From assembly GCA_041172365.1 (NCBI GenBank), contig JBEDKD010000369.1, positions 1 to 5,696 on the forward strand: DNA of 5,696 bases, written 5' to 3'. The notes under the pieces are model-generated. The model worked only from the letters and a program-made list of their open reading frames with translations, had not been told where the DNA came from and made no database searches. How positions within the stretch are numbered: position 1 is the first letter of the stretch; each line of letters begins with the position of its first letter. Below, in pieces: positions 1-4,804 of the stretch. The position numbers were made by a program, and so were the translations under genes. This DNA is from JBEDKD01 sp041172365 (GTDB taxonomy: Bacteria > Cyanobacteriota > Cyanobacteriia > Cyanobacteriales > Microcoleaceae).

Positions 1-66
1 ATTTATCCCAGTAGAAGAAAACTTTAATATTTCTTAATCAGGACTTAGTAATGAAAAATTAATAAA

Positions 67-114
67 GTAGTGCAGGCATCTTGCCTGCCTTCGGGCACAT
101 AAGGGCGAAACTAC
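67..114. repeat. Short palindromic intergenic repeat with 7-bp hairpin
   Basis: The core is a perfect hairpin: arm GCAGGCA (72-78), loop TCT, arm TGCCTGC (82-88). It is framed by a second inverted pair, GTAGT (67-71) and ACTAC (110-114), so the 48-bp segment could fold as one cruciform or RNA structure. The GTAGT leader followed by a 7-bp arm and a TCT loop is the same layout as the hairpins at 2435-2451 and 4772-4788, but the arm sequence differs. It lies about 80 bp downstream of the stop of the minus-strand gene ending at 195 and is not followed by a T tract in that direction, so I see it as a dispersed repeat rather than a terminator. The rest of 1-194 shows no gene I can support. Confidence 0.6.
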
Positions 115-194
115 CAACCCCATAGTCAAATTATTTAATTTCCCTTCCTCACGCACCCTCAAAATCGGGGGATATCATCCTGTGGTTAGCTCAC

Positions 195-1403
195 TTATTT
201 ACGATTTAAGTATTTCTCATATTGAGAGATTAAATCAGTCGCTTCATTTAAGGGAGTCGGACGAGAATATAACAGCTTTTTCGCCTTTTCAGCTAATTCC
301 GATAACGTCACATTTTCTGCCATGCCCCGCCCTAACGCTTTCGCTTGTAAAACATCTAATCTTCCCCGTAATTCCTGTCTCAAATCCAAGGGTGCTTTAT
401 TCGCGGTATAATTATTTTGTTCTTTGGTAAGATACGCGTTAGCATTCGCGATTAATTTATCTAATCCGACACCGATTGGCATCAAAAGTCCTTCCGATAA
501 TTTACTTTCTAATCGTTTTAACCATTGACTCAAAGCTTCTATTTCCGCGTCCGGTACAGGAGGTTGTAAATAAGAATGTTCTAACACTTTTTCTTGACAG
601 TCGACAAAAGCTTTTTTCGTATCTTCATGTACGGCGATTAATTTTTGCAGAAGTGAAGACGCGATCGCGAACTTTTCCTTAATAGTCTGATGTTGTTGTA
701 ATAAACCCTCAAGGGCAATTTTTGAGCGAGTAATAAGAGGTGAAATTTCCTGTCCAAAATTATTACTAACACCGAGAGGATCAGTTTCAATAAGATTACG
801 CAATAAAGAAATTTTTTGACGAGCCAATAATAAATCACTTAAGGAATTTTGTCCCAAAGATTGCGCCAAACTTTCTAATTTTCTAATCTCCATATCAGCA
901 TCACCCAAAGTCTGCTCTAAATTCAACCAAGCCCCATCAACTTCTAAGACAGCATCTTTGGCAATTTCAAAAGCACTTGTCATCGCGGCAAGTAATTGAT
1001 TAGGCGTAATGCGATGAGTAACTTCCGCGGCACTTAATAAACCCCGTTGCGCCAAAGGATTTGGCACAGTTGGTAATTGAATAGAAGCCTTGAAAAGGAT
1101 ATCTTCAATTTCTTGAATTTTCTTGTCTGAGCCTAAAAATGGATTAATATCCTTACGAATTTCTGAAGCTTGATTAATGGTTAAAATAAGTAATTCTAAG
1201 TATTGAAAAAGCTCATTCATTGCATTAATCGCCGGAGTGACTTTTTTTTCCGTAATTCCCGTCAATTTTACTTTAGGAAAGCCATAGGTGCCCGAAAGAC
1301 GTTGATAAGAGGGAAGGGATTGTAAATCAATAAGATTTTGACTTACGAGGTCAATTTTCTTTTTCCAATCTGATAATAATTGATCAATTTGTCCTAAATT
1401 CAT
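195..1403 (-). CDS. Hypothetical all-helical coiled-coil protein, 402 aa
   Basis: I do not recognise a named family. The 402-residue product is almost entirely helical in character. Heptad-like stretches run over residues 1-30, 55-105, 135-205 and 225-275. A proline-rich break follows near 280-284, then a charged C-terminal helical block (about 338-402) containing LRQELRGRLD and RPTP before the final helix. There is no signal peptide, membrane segment or enzymatic motif, so a cytoplasmic scaffold or partner protein is the simplest inference. It is the last gene of a three-gene minus-strand run, 30 bp after the 120-residue gene and in the same reading frame as it. The sequence before its ATG (CTTCTCCTACAAACCA) has no Shine-Dalgarno motif, so translation may depend on coupling to the upstream gene. 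I have an unverified impression that similar C-termini occur near Ser/Thr kinase, phosphatase and vWA gene clusters. The reading frame is solid; the function is unknown. Confidence 0.85.
   Translation of the reverse strand: MNLGQIDQLLSDWKKKIDLVSQNLIDLQSLPSYQRLSGTYGFPKVKLTGITEKKVTPAINAMNELFQYLELLILTINQASEIRKDINPFLGSDKKIQEIEDILFKASIQLPTVPNPLAQRGLLSAAEVTHRITPNQLLAAMTSAFEIAKDAVLEVDGAWLNLEQTLGDADMEIRKLESLAQSLGQNSLSDLLLARQKISLLRNLIETDPLGVSNNFGQEISPLITRSKIALEGLLQQHQTIKEKFAIASSLLQKLIAVHEDTKKAFVDCQEKVLEHSYLQPPVPDAEIEALSQWLKRLESKLSEGLLMPIGVGLDKLIANANAYLTKEQNNYTANKAPLDLRQELRGRLDVLQAKALGRGMAENVTLSELAEKAKKLLYSRPTPLNEATDLISQYEKYLNRK
661..668. repeat. HIP1 octamer GCGATCGC (also at 2307, 3160, 4390)
   Basis: Perfect HIP1 sites stand at 661-668 (inside the 402-residue gene), 2307-2314, 3160-3167 and 4390-4397 (all intergenic). 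HIP1 is over-represented in many cyanobacterial genomes, and four copies in 5.7 kb of AT-rich DNA is far above chance. This is the main taxonomic evidence from DNA alone. Confidence 0.85.
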
Positions 1404-1433
1404 TGGTTTGTAGGAGAAGTATTTTGAGAAGTA

Positions 1434-1796
1434 TTAGGCGACAATTAAGGCTTGCTCAATTTCTAATTCACGGGGATTGGAAAAATGTTTGCCGAGACAT
1501 TGACTGAAATAATGGACTTCATATTCCGGTTCAAGTTCAGATATGACTTGATGCCATAAACTAATTCCTTCGCGATCGAAAGCCTGTCTATCAGCTTCAC
1601 GGGCAAAACCCGATGACGCGGGATCTTCTTCATTTAAAATGCTATTAAATTTATCAGCCCAAACTTGCAAGCGTTGGATAGTTTGAGGTTTTAAAGGTAA
1701 AGTTTCCGGATCAATATCACCTGCTTTACCTGAACCCACAGTCCACCATAAAGGGTAGCAATAATAATCACACATAAGCTTAATATTTTGTGGCAT
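1434..1796 (-). CDS. Small acidic hypothetical protein, candidate immunity protein
   Basis: The product has 120 residues, is soluble and acidic, and is rich in aromatic residues near the start (CDYYCYPLWW at about 9-18). It then carries a conserved-looking DPETLPL segment (29-35), an E-E-D-P-A-S-S-G-F stretch (56-64) and a helical C-terminus. No signal peptide or transmembrane segment is visible. I do not know a named domain for it. The start is well supported: AAGGAG stands 6 nt before the ATG. The gene begins 15 bp after the stop of the toxin-like gene at 1812-2213, the usual order for toxin followed by cognate immunity gene in polymorphic-toxin loci. The immunity role is inferred from position, size, acidity and solubility, not from a recognised immunity fold. 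An unrelated accessory protein is the main alternative. Confidence 0.75.
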   Translation of the reverse strand: MPQNIKLMCDYYCYPLWWTVGSGKAGDIDPETLPLKPQTIQRLQVWADKFNSILNEEDPASSGFAREADRQAFDREGISLWHQVISELEPEYEVHYFSQCLGKHFSNPRELEIEQALIVA

Positions 1797-1802
1797 TTTT
1801 TT

Positions 1803-1808
1803 CTCCTT
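1803..1808 (-). promoter_or_regulatory. Strong Shine-Dalgarno for the 120-aa gene
   Basis: On the minus strand the sequence reads AAGGAG followed by six A residues and the ATG at 1796. The site lies between the stop of the toxin-like gene (1812) and the next start, so the small protein should be translated efficiently. The toxin-like gene has only a TTG start and the 402-residue gene has no such site. Confidence 0.7.
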
Positions 1809-1811
1809 AAA

Positions 1812-2213
1812 TTAGGGATAACTACTAGGATTAGCACTGACAATGTATCCATTCTTCGATACTTGCACTGCCATTTGTTTAGTTTCACCTTTGAAAGTGA
1901 ATTGATAAATGGCGCGAGGGGTTGGATGCTTAACTCCCTGATAACCAATGATTTCTCCGTGAGTTATAGCTGTCATTATAGCATCTGGAATTTCTGCGGG
2001 TGAAATTTTCTGATCAGCAAACTCCAAAGTATGATTCCGTAAAATGTGTTGCATACCGGAAGTGGAGTTTCCCGTTTCCAGAAAGACAATTTTCGCATCG
2101 GGAGTTTTGGCAATGGCAATGATATTTTCTGGGGTGTGTTTGATTCCGGCTTGTTGCAGTTCGGCAATGAGAGCCGCGGGATCGGGTTGGGTGGGATCAT
2201 TAGATGATTTCAA
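1812..2213 (-). CDS. Polymorphic-toxin C-terminal module-like protein (putative RNase toxin), TTG start
   Basis: The product is 133 residues if TTG at 2213 is used. Residues 1-12 are a polar linker, 12-36 a helical lead-in, and 38-133 a compact domain. That domain contains IVFLETGN (42-49), G-x-x-HI-x-x-x-H (G53, H56, H61), an I-x-x-x-I-x-x-A-I helix (75-84), an Ile-Gly-Tyr turn (89-91), I-Y-x-x-x-F (102-107), V-x-V (116-118) and NGYIV-x-A-NP (121-129). This pattern matches my memory of a toxin module at the C-termini of bacterial polymorphic and contact-dependent toxins, in the broad BECR (Barnase/EndoU/colicin E5-D/RelE-like) RNase group. The RNase assignment is inference. No in-frame ATG or GTG lies between the upstream stop (TAA, 2244-2246) and the conserved domain, so TTG at 2213 is the only reasonable start I see. 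It lacks the long N-terminal delivery region of full toxins. It is either a free-standing toxin gene or an orphan cassette cut off a larger gene. Confidence 0.7.
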   Translation of the reverse strand: MKSSNDPTQPDPAALIAELQQAGIKHTPENIIAIAKTPDAKIVFLETGNSTSGMQHILRNHTLEFADQKISPAEIPDAIMTAITHGEIIGYQGVKHPTPRAIYQFTFKGETKQMAVQVSKNGYIVSANPSSYP

Positions 2214-2253
2214 GGCTTTTAATAATATGTCATCGAGGGATTTTTACCAGAAA

Positions 2254-2262
2254 ATTATATCA
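2254..2262 (-). promoter_or_regulatory. Extended -10 promoter for the toxin-like operon
   Basis: Read on the minus strand this is TGATATAAT, a perfect TATAAT hexamer with the TG-n extension. The best -35 at 17 bp (GACCAT) is poor, as expected for an extended -10 promoter. Transcription would start around 2246-2248, about 33-35 nt before the TTG at 2213. If real, the toxin-like gene is transcribed as a stand-alone unit, which supports TTG as its start. Confidence 0.4.
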
Positions 2263-2397
2263 TCAATAGGACAATTATGGTCTTTGGGTGACAACAAAAA
2301 AGAGGCGCGATCGCGTTGTGTTCTCATTTTTCTGATTCTCAAATAAGTCAACCAATTTTTTCTGAGTCAGAACAGTTAATTTTACACCAAAAATAGA

Positions 2398-2405
2398 ATT
2401 AAATA
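2398..2405. repeat. Left target site duplication, ATTAAATA
   Basis: This 8-bp direct repeat directly abuts the left end of the 155-bp MITE and is identical to 2561-2568 on the other side. Confidence 0.8.
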
Positions 2406-2434
2406 GGAGCATCTCAAGGTTGTAAATTGGTAGT

Positions 2435-2451
2435 GGGAGCGTCTCGCTCCC
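2435..2451. repeat. Hairpin GGGAGCG-TCT-CGCTCCC inside MITE
   Basis: Perfect 7-bp arms flank a TCT loop, preceded by GTAGT and followed by TA. The same hairpin occurs at 4772-4788 in the second MITE. The repeat at 72-88 has the same leader and loop but different, still complementary, arms. Confidence 0.75.
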
Positions 2452-2507
2452 TAGCCCGATCCCGCCGATTCGAGACGTTTGTGCTACGCACAGGCTACCT
2501 CAAGTAC

Positions 2508-2528
2508 GGGCACGGCACTGCCGTGCCC
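2508..2528. repeat. Strong 9-10 bp hairpin inside MITE
   Basis: GGGCACGGC and GCCGTGCCC pair perfectly around an ACT loop, and the palindrome extends to 10 bp with a single-base loop. A T-rich run (2535-2544) follows after six bases, so an RNA copy of the plus strand could act as a weak terminator. The palindrome sits inside the MITE and is probably part of it. Confidence 0.65.
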
Positions 2529-2560
2529 CTATCAGTTTTTTTTTACCTTGAGATGCTCCC

Positions 2561-2568
2561 ATTAAATA
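2561..2568. repeat. Right target site duplication, ATTAAATA
   Basis: It follows the final C of the MITE and is identical to 2398-2405. An intact duplication implies a fairly recent insertion. Confidence 0.8.
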
Positions 2569-2585
2569 TAGCATATTCTACCTTT

Positions 2586-3089
2586 TTAATCCCCCTGATT
2601 AACAACATTTAATGGCAGACCTAACGCTTCTGCTATTTGCTCATTATTCAGACCAAAATGCCGTAATTTATCAATTGTTTCAAACTGAGTTTTAATTTGG
2701 CTTTCCTGCGGCAATTCTGAAGTATCTGGCTGACTTGTATCTGCTGTAGGAGTAGATGAATTAGGACAATTGTTAATGTAGCTAATTTTGTTGCTTTTAA
2801 AAGTATTATTATTACCCAAATTTATATTCTGATTGATTTGTCGTTCTAGAACGGATTCAAGATTACTTTTCCTAACTGGTTCGCCCCAGACTTCAGATAA
2901 GATTTGTAAAAGTTCGTGACTGGCTTTCTTAATGTGTTTGGCACTATAACCATAAGTTTCTGCAACGCCAGCATATTTTTGACGATTCAGTATTCCCGCG
3001 ATAATCCTCCGCTGCAAGTTATTTAGATGTTTGCCCGTCTTGGCGCAGACAACTTCATCGACAAATTGCAAGATTTGAGGAGTTTCCAT
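2586..3089 (-). CDS. Stand-alone vMAP-type N-terminal HTH protein
   Basis: The product is 167 residues from the ATG at 3089. Residues 5-84 match the helical DNA-binding-like domain at the N-terminus of many cyanobacterial vWA-MoxR-associated, NB-ARC, WD40 and TIR proteins. Key elements are FVDEVV (9-14), the KTGKHL-x-x-LQ signature (17-26), a second helix with ILNRQKYAGVAETYGYS (33-49), and L-x-x-VLERQ (77-84). A low-complexity Asn/Ser/Thr linker (about 86-130) follows. The tail (136-164) resembles a small HTH, with FGLNNEQIAEALGLPLNVV, like the tails of some Rpn/PD-(D/E)XK proteins. No NTPase, protease, TIR or repeat effector domain is present, although this HTH usually precedes one. An upstream TTG at 3185 would add 32 residues translated from the decamer repeats, so I prefer ATG 3089, which starts at the domain boundary. 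It is divergent from the membrane-protein gene at 3354. A role as regulator or adaptor is inference. Confidence 0.75.
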   Translation of the reverse strand: METPQILQFVDEVVCAKTGKHLNNLQRRIIAGILNRQKYAGVAETYGYSAKHIKKASHELLQILSEVWGEPVRKSNLESVLERQINQNINLGNNNTFKSNKISYINNCPNSSTPTADTSQPDTSELPQESQIKTQFETIDKLRHFGLNNEQIAEALGLPLNVVNQGD

Positions 3090-3116
3090 AGGTAGCTCTG
3101 TGATATAGATGTGGTT

Positions 3117-3122
3117 ACTATA
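3117..3122 (-). promoter_or_regulatory. Possible -10 box (TATAGT) for the HTH gene
   Basis: The minus strand reads TATAGT 27 nt before the ATG at 3089. A TTGGAA hexamer from the decamer array can serve as a -35 with a 19-bp spacer, longer than the usual 17. If used, the array would overlap the promoter. The call rests on motif match only. Confidence 0.3.
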
Positions 3123-3125
3123 GCA

Positions 3126-3201
3126 AACTTTTTCCAACTTTTTCCAACTTTTCGCGCCTGCGATCGCGATTTGGGAAAGATCCAACTTTTTCCAACTTTT
3201 T
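3126..3201. repeat. Decamer array CCAACTTTTT in a divergent intergenic region
   Basis: The unit AACTTTTTCC repeats at 3126-3135 and 3136-3145 with a partial third copy at 3146-3152. Two further tandem copies in register CCAACTTTTT stand at 3182-3191 and 3192-3201. All copies have the same orientation. Between the two groups lies a HIP1 octamer (3160-3167). The 10-bp period places the CCAAC motifs on roughly one face of the helix. The array lies between the divergent genes at 3089 and 3354, where an operator would be expected. A simple dispersed repeat is the alternative. Confidence 0.6.
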
Positions 3202-3272
3202 TGGCTTTACAGGGTTGGCGCGATCGGTCTAGTATGAATAAATCTGAAATAAGCATCTTCATACAGTGTTTA

Positions 3273-3301
3273 TTGACAGGTGGGTGGTTACGCCTTAGAT
3301 A
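3273..3301 (+). promoter_or_regulatory. Candidate promoter for the membrane-protein operon
   Basis: A perfect -35 hexamer TTGACA (3273-3278) is followed after 17 bp by TAGATA (3296-3301), a weak -10. Transcription would begin near 3308, about 45 nt before the ATG at 3354. The hexamer and spacing are good; the -10 is not. Confidence 0.35.
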
Positions 3302-3353
3302 TGAAAAGGGTGTCATCACATAACATCAAGCATCAATTTTATAGGTATAACCA

Positions 3354-3854
3354 ATGGCAACACCAAACCCCCTGGGAAGTAATCAGAACATTACTTTAGA
3401 ACATAATAGAGTTATTACAATAACTAAAAGAACAGTTCGTTTTTCGCACAATGTTTACCAAACTCACAATATCACAAGTTTTAGTGAAGGCGAGGTCGAT
3501 ATTGGAACAATTACTTGGGTGATTATTATATTTTTTTTGTTGATATCATTGATAGCCGGTACATCTAACAGCGGACTAGGTTCCTTGTTAGGTTTAGTCG
3601 CGATTGGAGGTATAGTTTGGAACATTGTTAAGCCAAAACACTATGGTTTATTACTAACGCTCAATTCTGGTGATAAGACGCTATTTACTACAACTCAAAA
3701 GGAAAGTCTCAAGCGAGTTATTGGAGTCATCTATGAATTAATTGAAAGCGAAAAGGAGGCAACTTACGAAATATCCATTAGTAATAGTCAGGTGAGTGGT
3801 AATTTTATTCAGGGAAATGTCGGGGGAAACACTTCGTATATTTCTGGAAAATAA
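3354..3854 (+). CDS. Two-TM membrane protein, DUF6232-like
   Basis: The product has 166 residues. Residues 12-48 form a beta-rich segment (ITLEHNRVITITKRTVRFS, then a short Tyr-containing stretch ending in HNITSFSEGEV). Two hydrophobic helices follow, at about 52-69 (ITWVIIIFFLLISLIAG) and 75-92 (a Gly-rich helix ending IVWNIV). After these comes KPKHYGLLLTLNSGDKTLF (93-111) and a helix (115-133). The order of beta segment, TM hairpin, beta segment and helix is how I remember DUF6232, a family of unknown function; this is from memory. The C-terminus (143-166) is an Asn/Gly-rich tail, SNSQVSGNFIQGNVGGN, atypical for that family. A closely similar motif opens the next gene, which starts 49 bp downstream on the same strand, so the two are probably co-transcribed. 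It would sit in the cytoplasmic or thylakoid membrane. Confidence 0.75.
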   Translation: MATPNPLGSNQNITLEHNRVITITKRTVRFSHNVYQTHNITSFSEGEVDIGTITWVIIIFFLLISLIAGTSNSGLGSLLGLVAIGGIVWNIVKPKHYGLLLTLNSGDKTLFTTTQKESLKRVIGVIYELIESEKEATYEISISNSQVSGNFIQGNVGGNTSYISGK

Positions 3855-3903
3855 GCGAAAATACACTAAAAGTAAACATGAGAAATTGAGGATGGCATAA
3901 GTT

Positions 3904-4350
3904 ATGGAACGGAAATCTGTAGCAATGAATAATAGTAGTTTTAATGGCAATTTGGTTCAAGAAAACGTGAATGGAAATGTAGAGTATAAACATCTATCAG
4001 AGAGTAAATCTATGCCAGAAACTTATAATAACTATGGTCAGGCTGGGGCTATGGGCAGTAGTGCAAGAGCTGATAATAACACTTTTGTGCAACAATCAGA
4101 ACAGAAACAAACTCTTGTTGATTCAGCAAAAGAAATTCAACAACTGCTTAAACAGTTAGAGATAACTAATCCTACCGCTACTGATGCGGAAAAGATTGCT
4201 CACGTTAATGATGAAACTACCCCCAGTTTTAAGCGTCGTGCTGCTGGTGCATTGCAGGCTGGCGGTGAAGCGGCCCTCGAAGAGTTTTTAGACAATCCCT
4301 ATGTCAACGTAGGGAAAGCGATCATCAAAGGTTGGATAAAACCAGAATAG
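3904..4350 (+). CDS. Cyanobacterial pentapeptide-protein-associated C-terminal domain protein
   Basis: The product has 148 residues and no membrane segment. Residues 9-28 are an Asn/Gly-rich motif (NNSSFNGNLVQENVNGNVEY) that repeats the tail of the upstream protein. Residues 37-62 (MPETYNNYGQAGAMG, then SARADNNTF) begin the part I recognise. Residues 66-148 are a helical domain with EIQQLLKQLEITNPTATDAE (77-96), TPSFKRRAAGALQAGGEAAL (106-125) and FLDNPYVNVGKAIIKGWIKP (128-147). This domain is common at the C-terminus of cyanobacterial pentapeptide-repeat proteins; its function is unknown. Many relatives appear to begin at the equivalent of M37, so residues 1-36 look like an added module. M8 (3925) is an alternative start. 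For M1 the nearest GAGG lies 12 nt upstream, longer than ideal. It probably forms an operon with the membrane protein 49 bp upstream. Confidence 0.75.
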   Translation: MERKSVAMNNSSFNGNLVQENVNGNVEYKHLSESKSMPETYNNYGQAGAMGSSARADNNTFVQQSEQKQTLVDSAKEIQQLLKQLEITNPTATDAEKIAHVNDETTPSFKRRAAGALQAGGEAALEEFLDNPYVNVGKAIIKGWIKPE

Positions 4351-4362
4351 ATTGTATGGCCC

Positions 4363-4414
4363 GATCGCGCCTCATCAGAAAAAACAAGCGCGATCGCGTT
4401 CTTTCTTTCTTTCT
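4363..4414 (+). terminator. Possible terminator built around HIP1-like palindromes
   Basis: GATCGCGC (4363-4370) and GCGCGATC (4388-4395) are perfectly complementary across a 17-nt loop. A pyrimidine-rich tract with four TTCT repeats (4399-4414) follows. It starts 13 bp after the stop of the plus-strand operon, the right place for a terminator. The loop is long and the tract is not a pure T run. A perfect HIP1 octamer is embedded at 4390-4397, so the symmetry may simply reflect HIP1-like sequence. Confidence 0.35.
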
Positions 4415-4525
4415 CATCATTATCGCATCACGTTGACAAGAAACCTTTTTCTACAATCTCTCGAATTACTCTAACAAACTTACTTAAAAAGACCTATTTC
4501 TGCCCTTGTCAACACAGCACGACTA

Positions 4526-4553
4526 GCTCCCGATGATCGGCTCCCGATGATCG
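4526..4553. repeat. Perfect tandem duplication of a 14-bp unit
   Basis: GCTCCCGATGATCG occurs twice head to tail (4526-4539 and 4540-4553). The unit shares GATCG with the HIP1 core, and the second copy runs on into a GCGATC sequence. It lies in the gap between the plus-strand operon and the short gene at 4604. The remainder of 4421-4603 is AT-rich with no gene I can support. Confidence 0.6.
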
Positions 4554-4603
4554 CGATCAACATCCGGCAATTAATAGGCTGGAGTCTGCAAATATTCTAC
4601 GCA

Positions 4604-4804
4604 TCAAGACTTTTTCTCCTGCAAAATCGCCTCTTGCTCCGCGTCTAAACCCATCAATAAATCAGTCAAACCCACATTTTCATTTTCCATAATCCTTGCA
4701 ATTTGATCGATTAATTGGGGAGATTGAGGTTGTTTAGGGGAGCATCTCAAAGAAGCAAAAAAAACTGTAGTGGGAGCGTCTCGCTCCCTAGGGATCGGGT
4801 GCAT
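4604..4804 (-). CDS. Short hypothetical ORF, 5' end replaced by a MITE (probably truncated gene)
   Basis: The frame has 66 residues from ATG 4804. Its first 22-23 residues are encoded by mobile-element sequence, and the ATG itself lies in the terminal repeat of the inner MITE. The gene-like part starts at about residue 23 and reads LIDQIARIMENENVGLTDLL at about 31-50, then a charged helix ending QEKKS. It is acidic and amphipathic, and resembles the C-terminal tail of small antitoxin or regulator proteins, but I cannot name a family. A shorter 28-residue version could start at ATG 4690, where AAGGA stands only 2 nt upstream. The simplest reading is a gene whose 5' part was lost when the MITE arrived, consistent with the outer element lacking a clean target duplication. 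It may still be expressed as a chimeric peptide. Confidence 0.4.
   Translation of the reverse strand: MHPIPRERDAPTTVFFASLRCSPKQPQSPQLIDQIARIMENENVGLTDLLMGLDAEQEAILQEKKS
4772..4788. repeat. Hairpin GGGAGCG-TCT-CGCTCCC inside outer MITE
   Basis: It is identical to the hairpin at 2435-2451, including the GTAGT leader and the TA that follows. The inner MITE inserted directly at its right foot. A degenerate inverted copy (GGGAGCGAGACGTCC) lies on the far side of the insertion at about 4906-4920. Confidence 0.7.

Larger units (their letters stand above)
2406..2560. mobile_element. MITE, 155 bp, with 8-bp target duplication
   Basis: The ends are inverted repeats: GGAGCATCTCAAGGT at the left (2406-2420) and ACCTTGAGATGCTCCC at the right (2545-2560). 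They are identical except that the left end has lost one G. ATTAAATA occurs directly before (2398-2405) and directly after (2561-2568), a perfect 8-bp target site duplication. There is no coding capacity. The interior holds two strong hairpins (2435-2451 and 2508-2528). The same ends and the same first hairpin recur in the element at 4737-4978, so this is a non-autonomous family mobilised by a transposase elsewhere. I cannot assign the parent IS; several families (for example ISL3, IS66 and IS1595) make 8-bp duplications. Confidence 0.85.
2214..2585. other. Gene-free interval holding a promoter, a HIP1 site and a MITE
   Basis: This 372-bp interval separates two minus-strand genes. It holds the probable promoter of the toxin-like gene (near 2254-2262), one HIP1 octamer (2307-2314) and a complete MITE (2406-2560) with its 8-bp target duplications. 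The frames open here are short and have no recognisable product. Upstream of the TAA at 2244-2246 I found no continuation of the toxin-like protein in its own frame. Confidence 0.6.

Noticed and set aside
2..37. Possible C-terminus of a plus-strand gene entering from the left (reading FIPVEENFNIS then stop)
   Set aside because: Only 11 codons are visible and two of the three frames stop at similar distances, so coding cannot be supported.
2044..2346. 100-codon plus-strand frame opposite the toxin-like gene
   Set aside because: It lies mostly antisense to a better-supported gene and has no recognisable domain or ribosome binding site.
3087..3185. N-terminal extension of the HTH protein from TTG 3185
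   Set aside because: The extra 32 residues come partly from the decamer repeats and precede the known domain boundary; ATG 3089 fits better.
3126..3201. CRISPR array
   Set aside because: The repeats are 10 bp, directly tandem and without unique spacers of regular length; there are no cas genes.
4433..4457. TTGACA followed by TACAAT as a plus-strand promoter
   Set aside because: The spacer is only 13 bp and no plus-strand gene follows.
4432..4513. 9-bp inverted repeat GTTGACAAG/CTTGTCAAC enclosing 64 bp
   Set aside because: A 9-bp match at this separation is expected about once or twice by chance in a window this size, and there is no target duplication or coding content.
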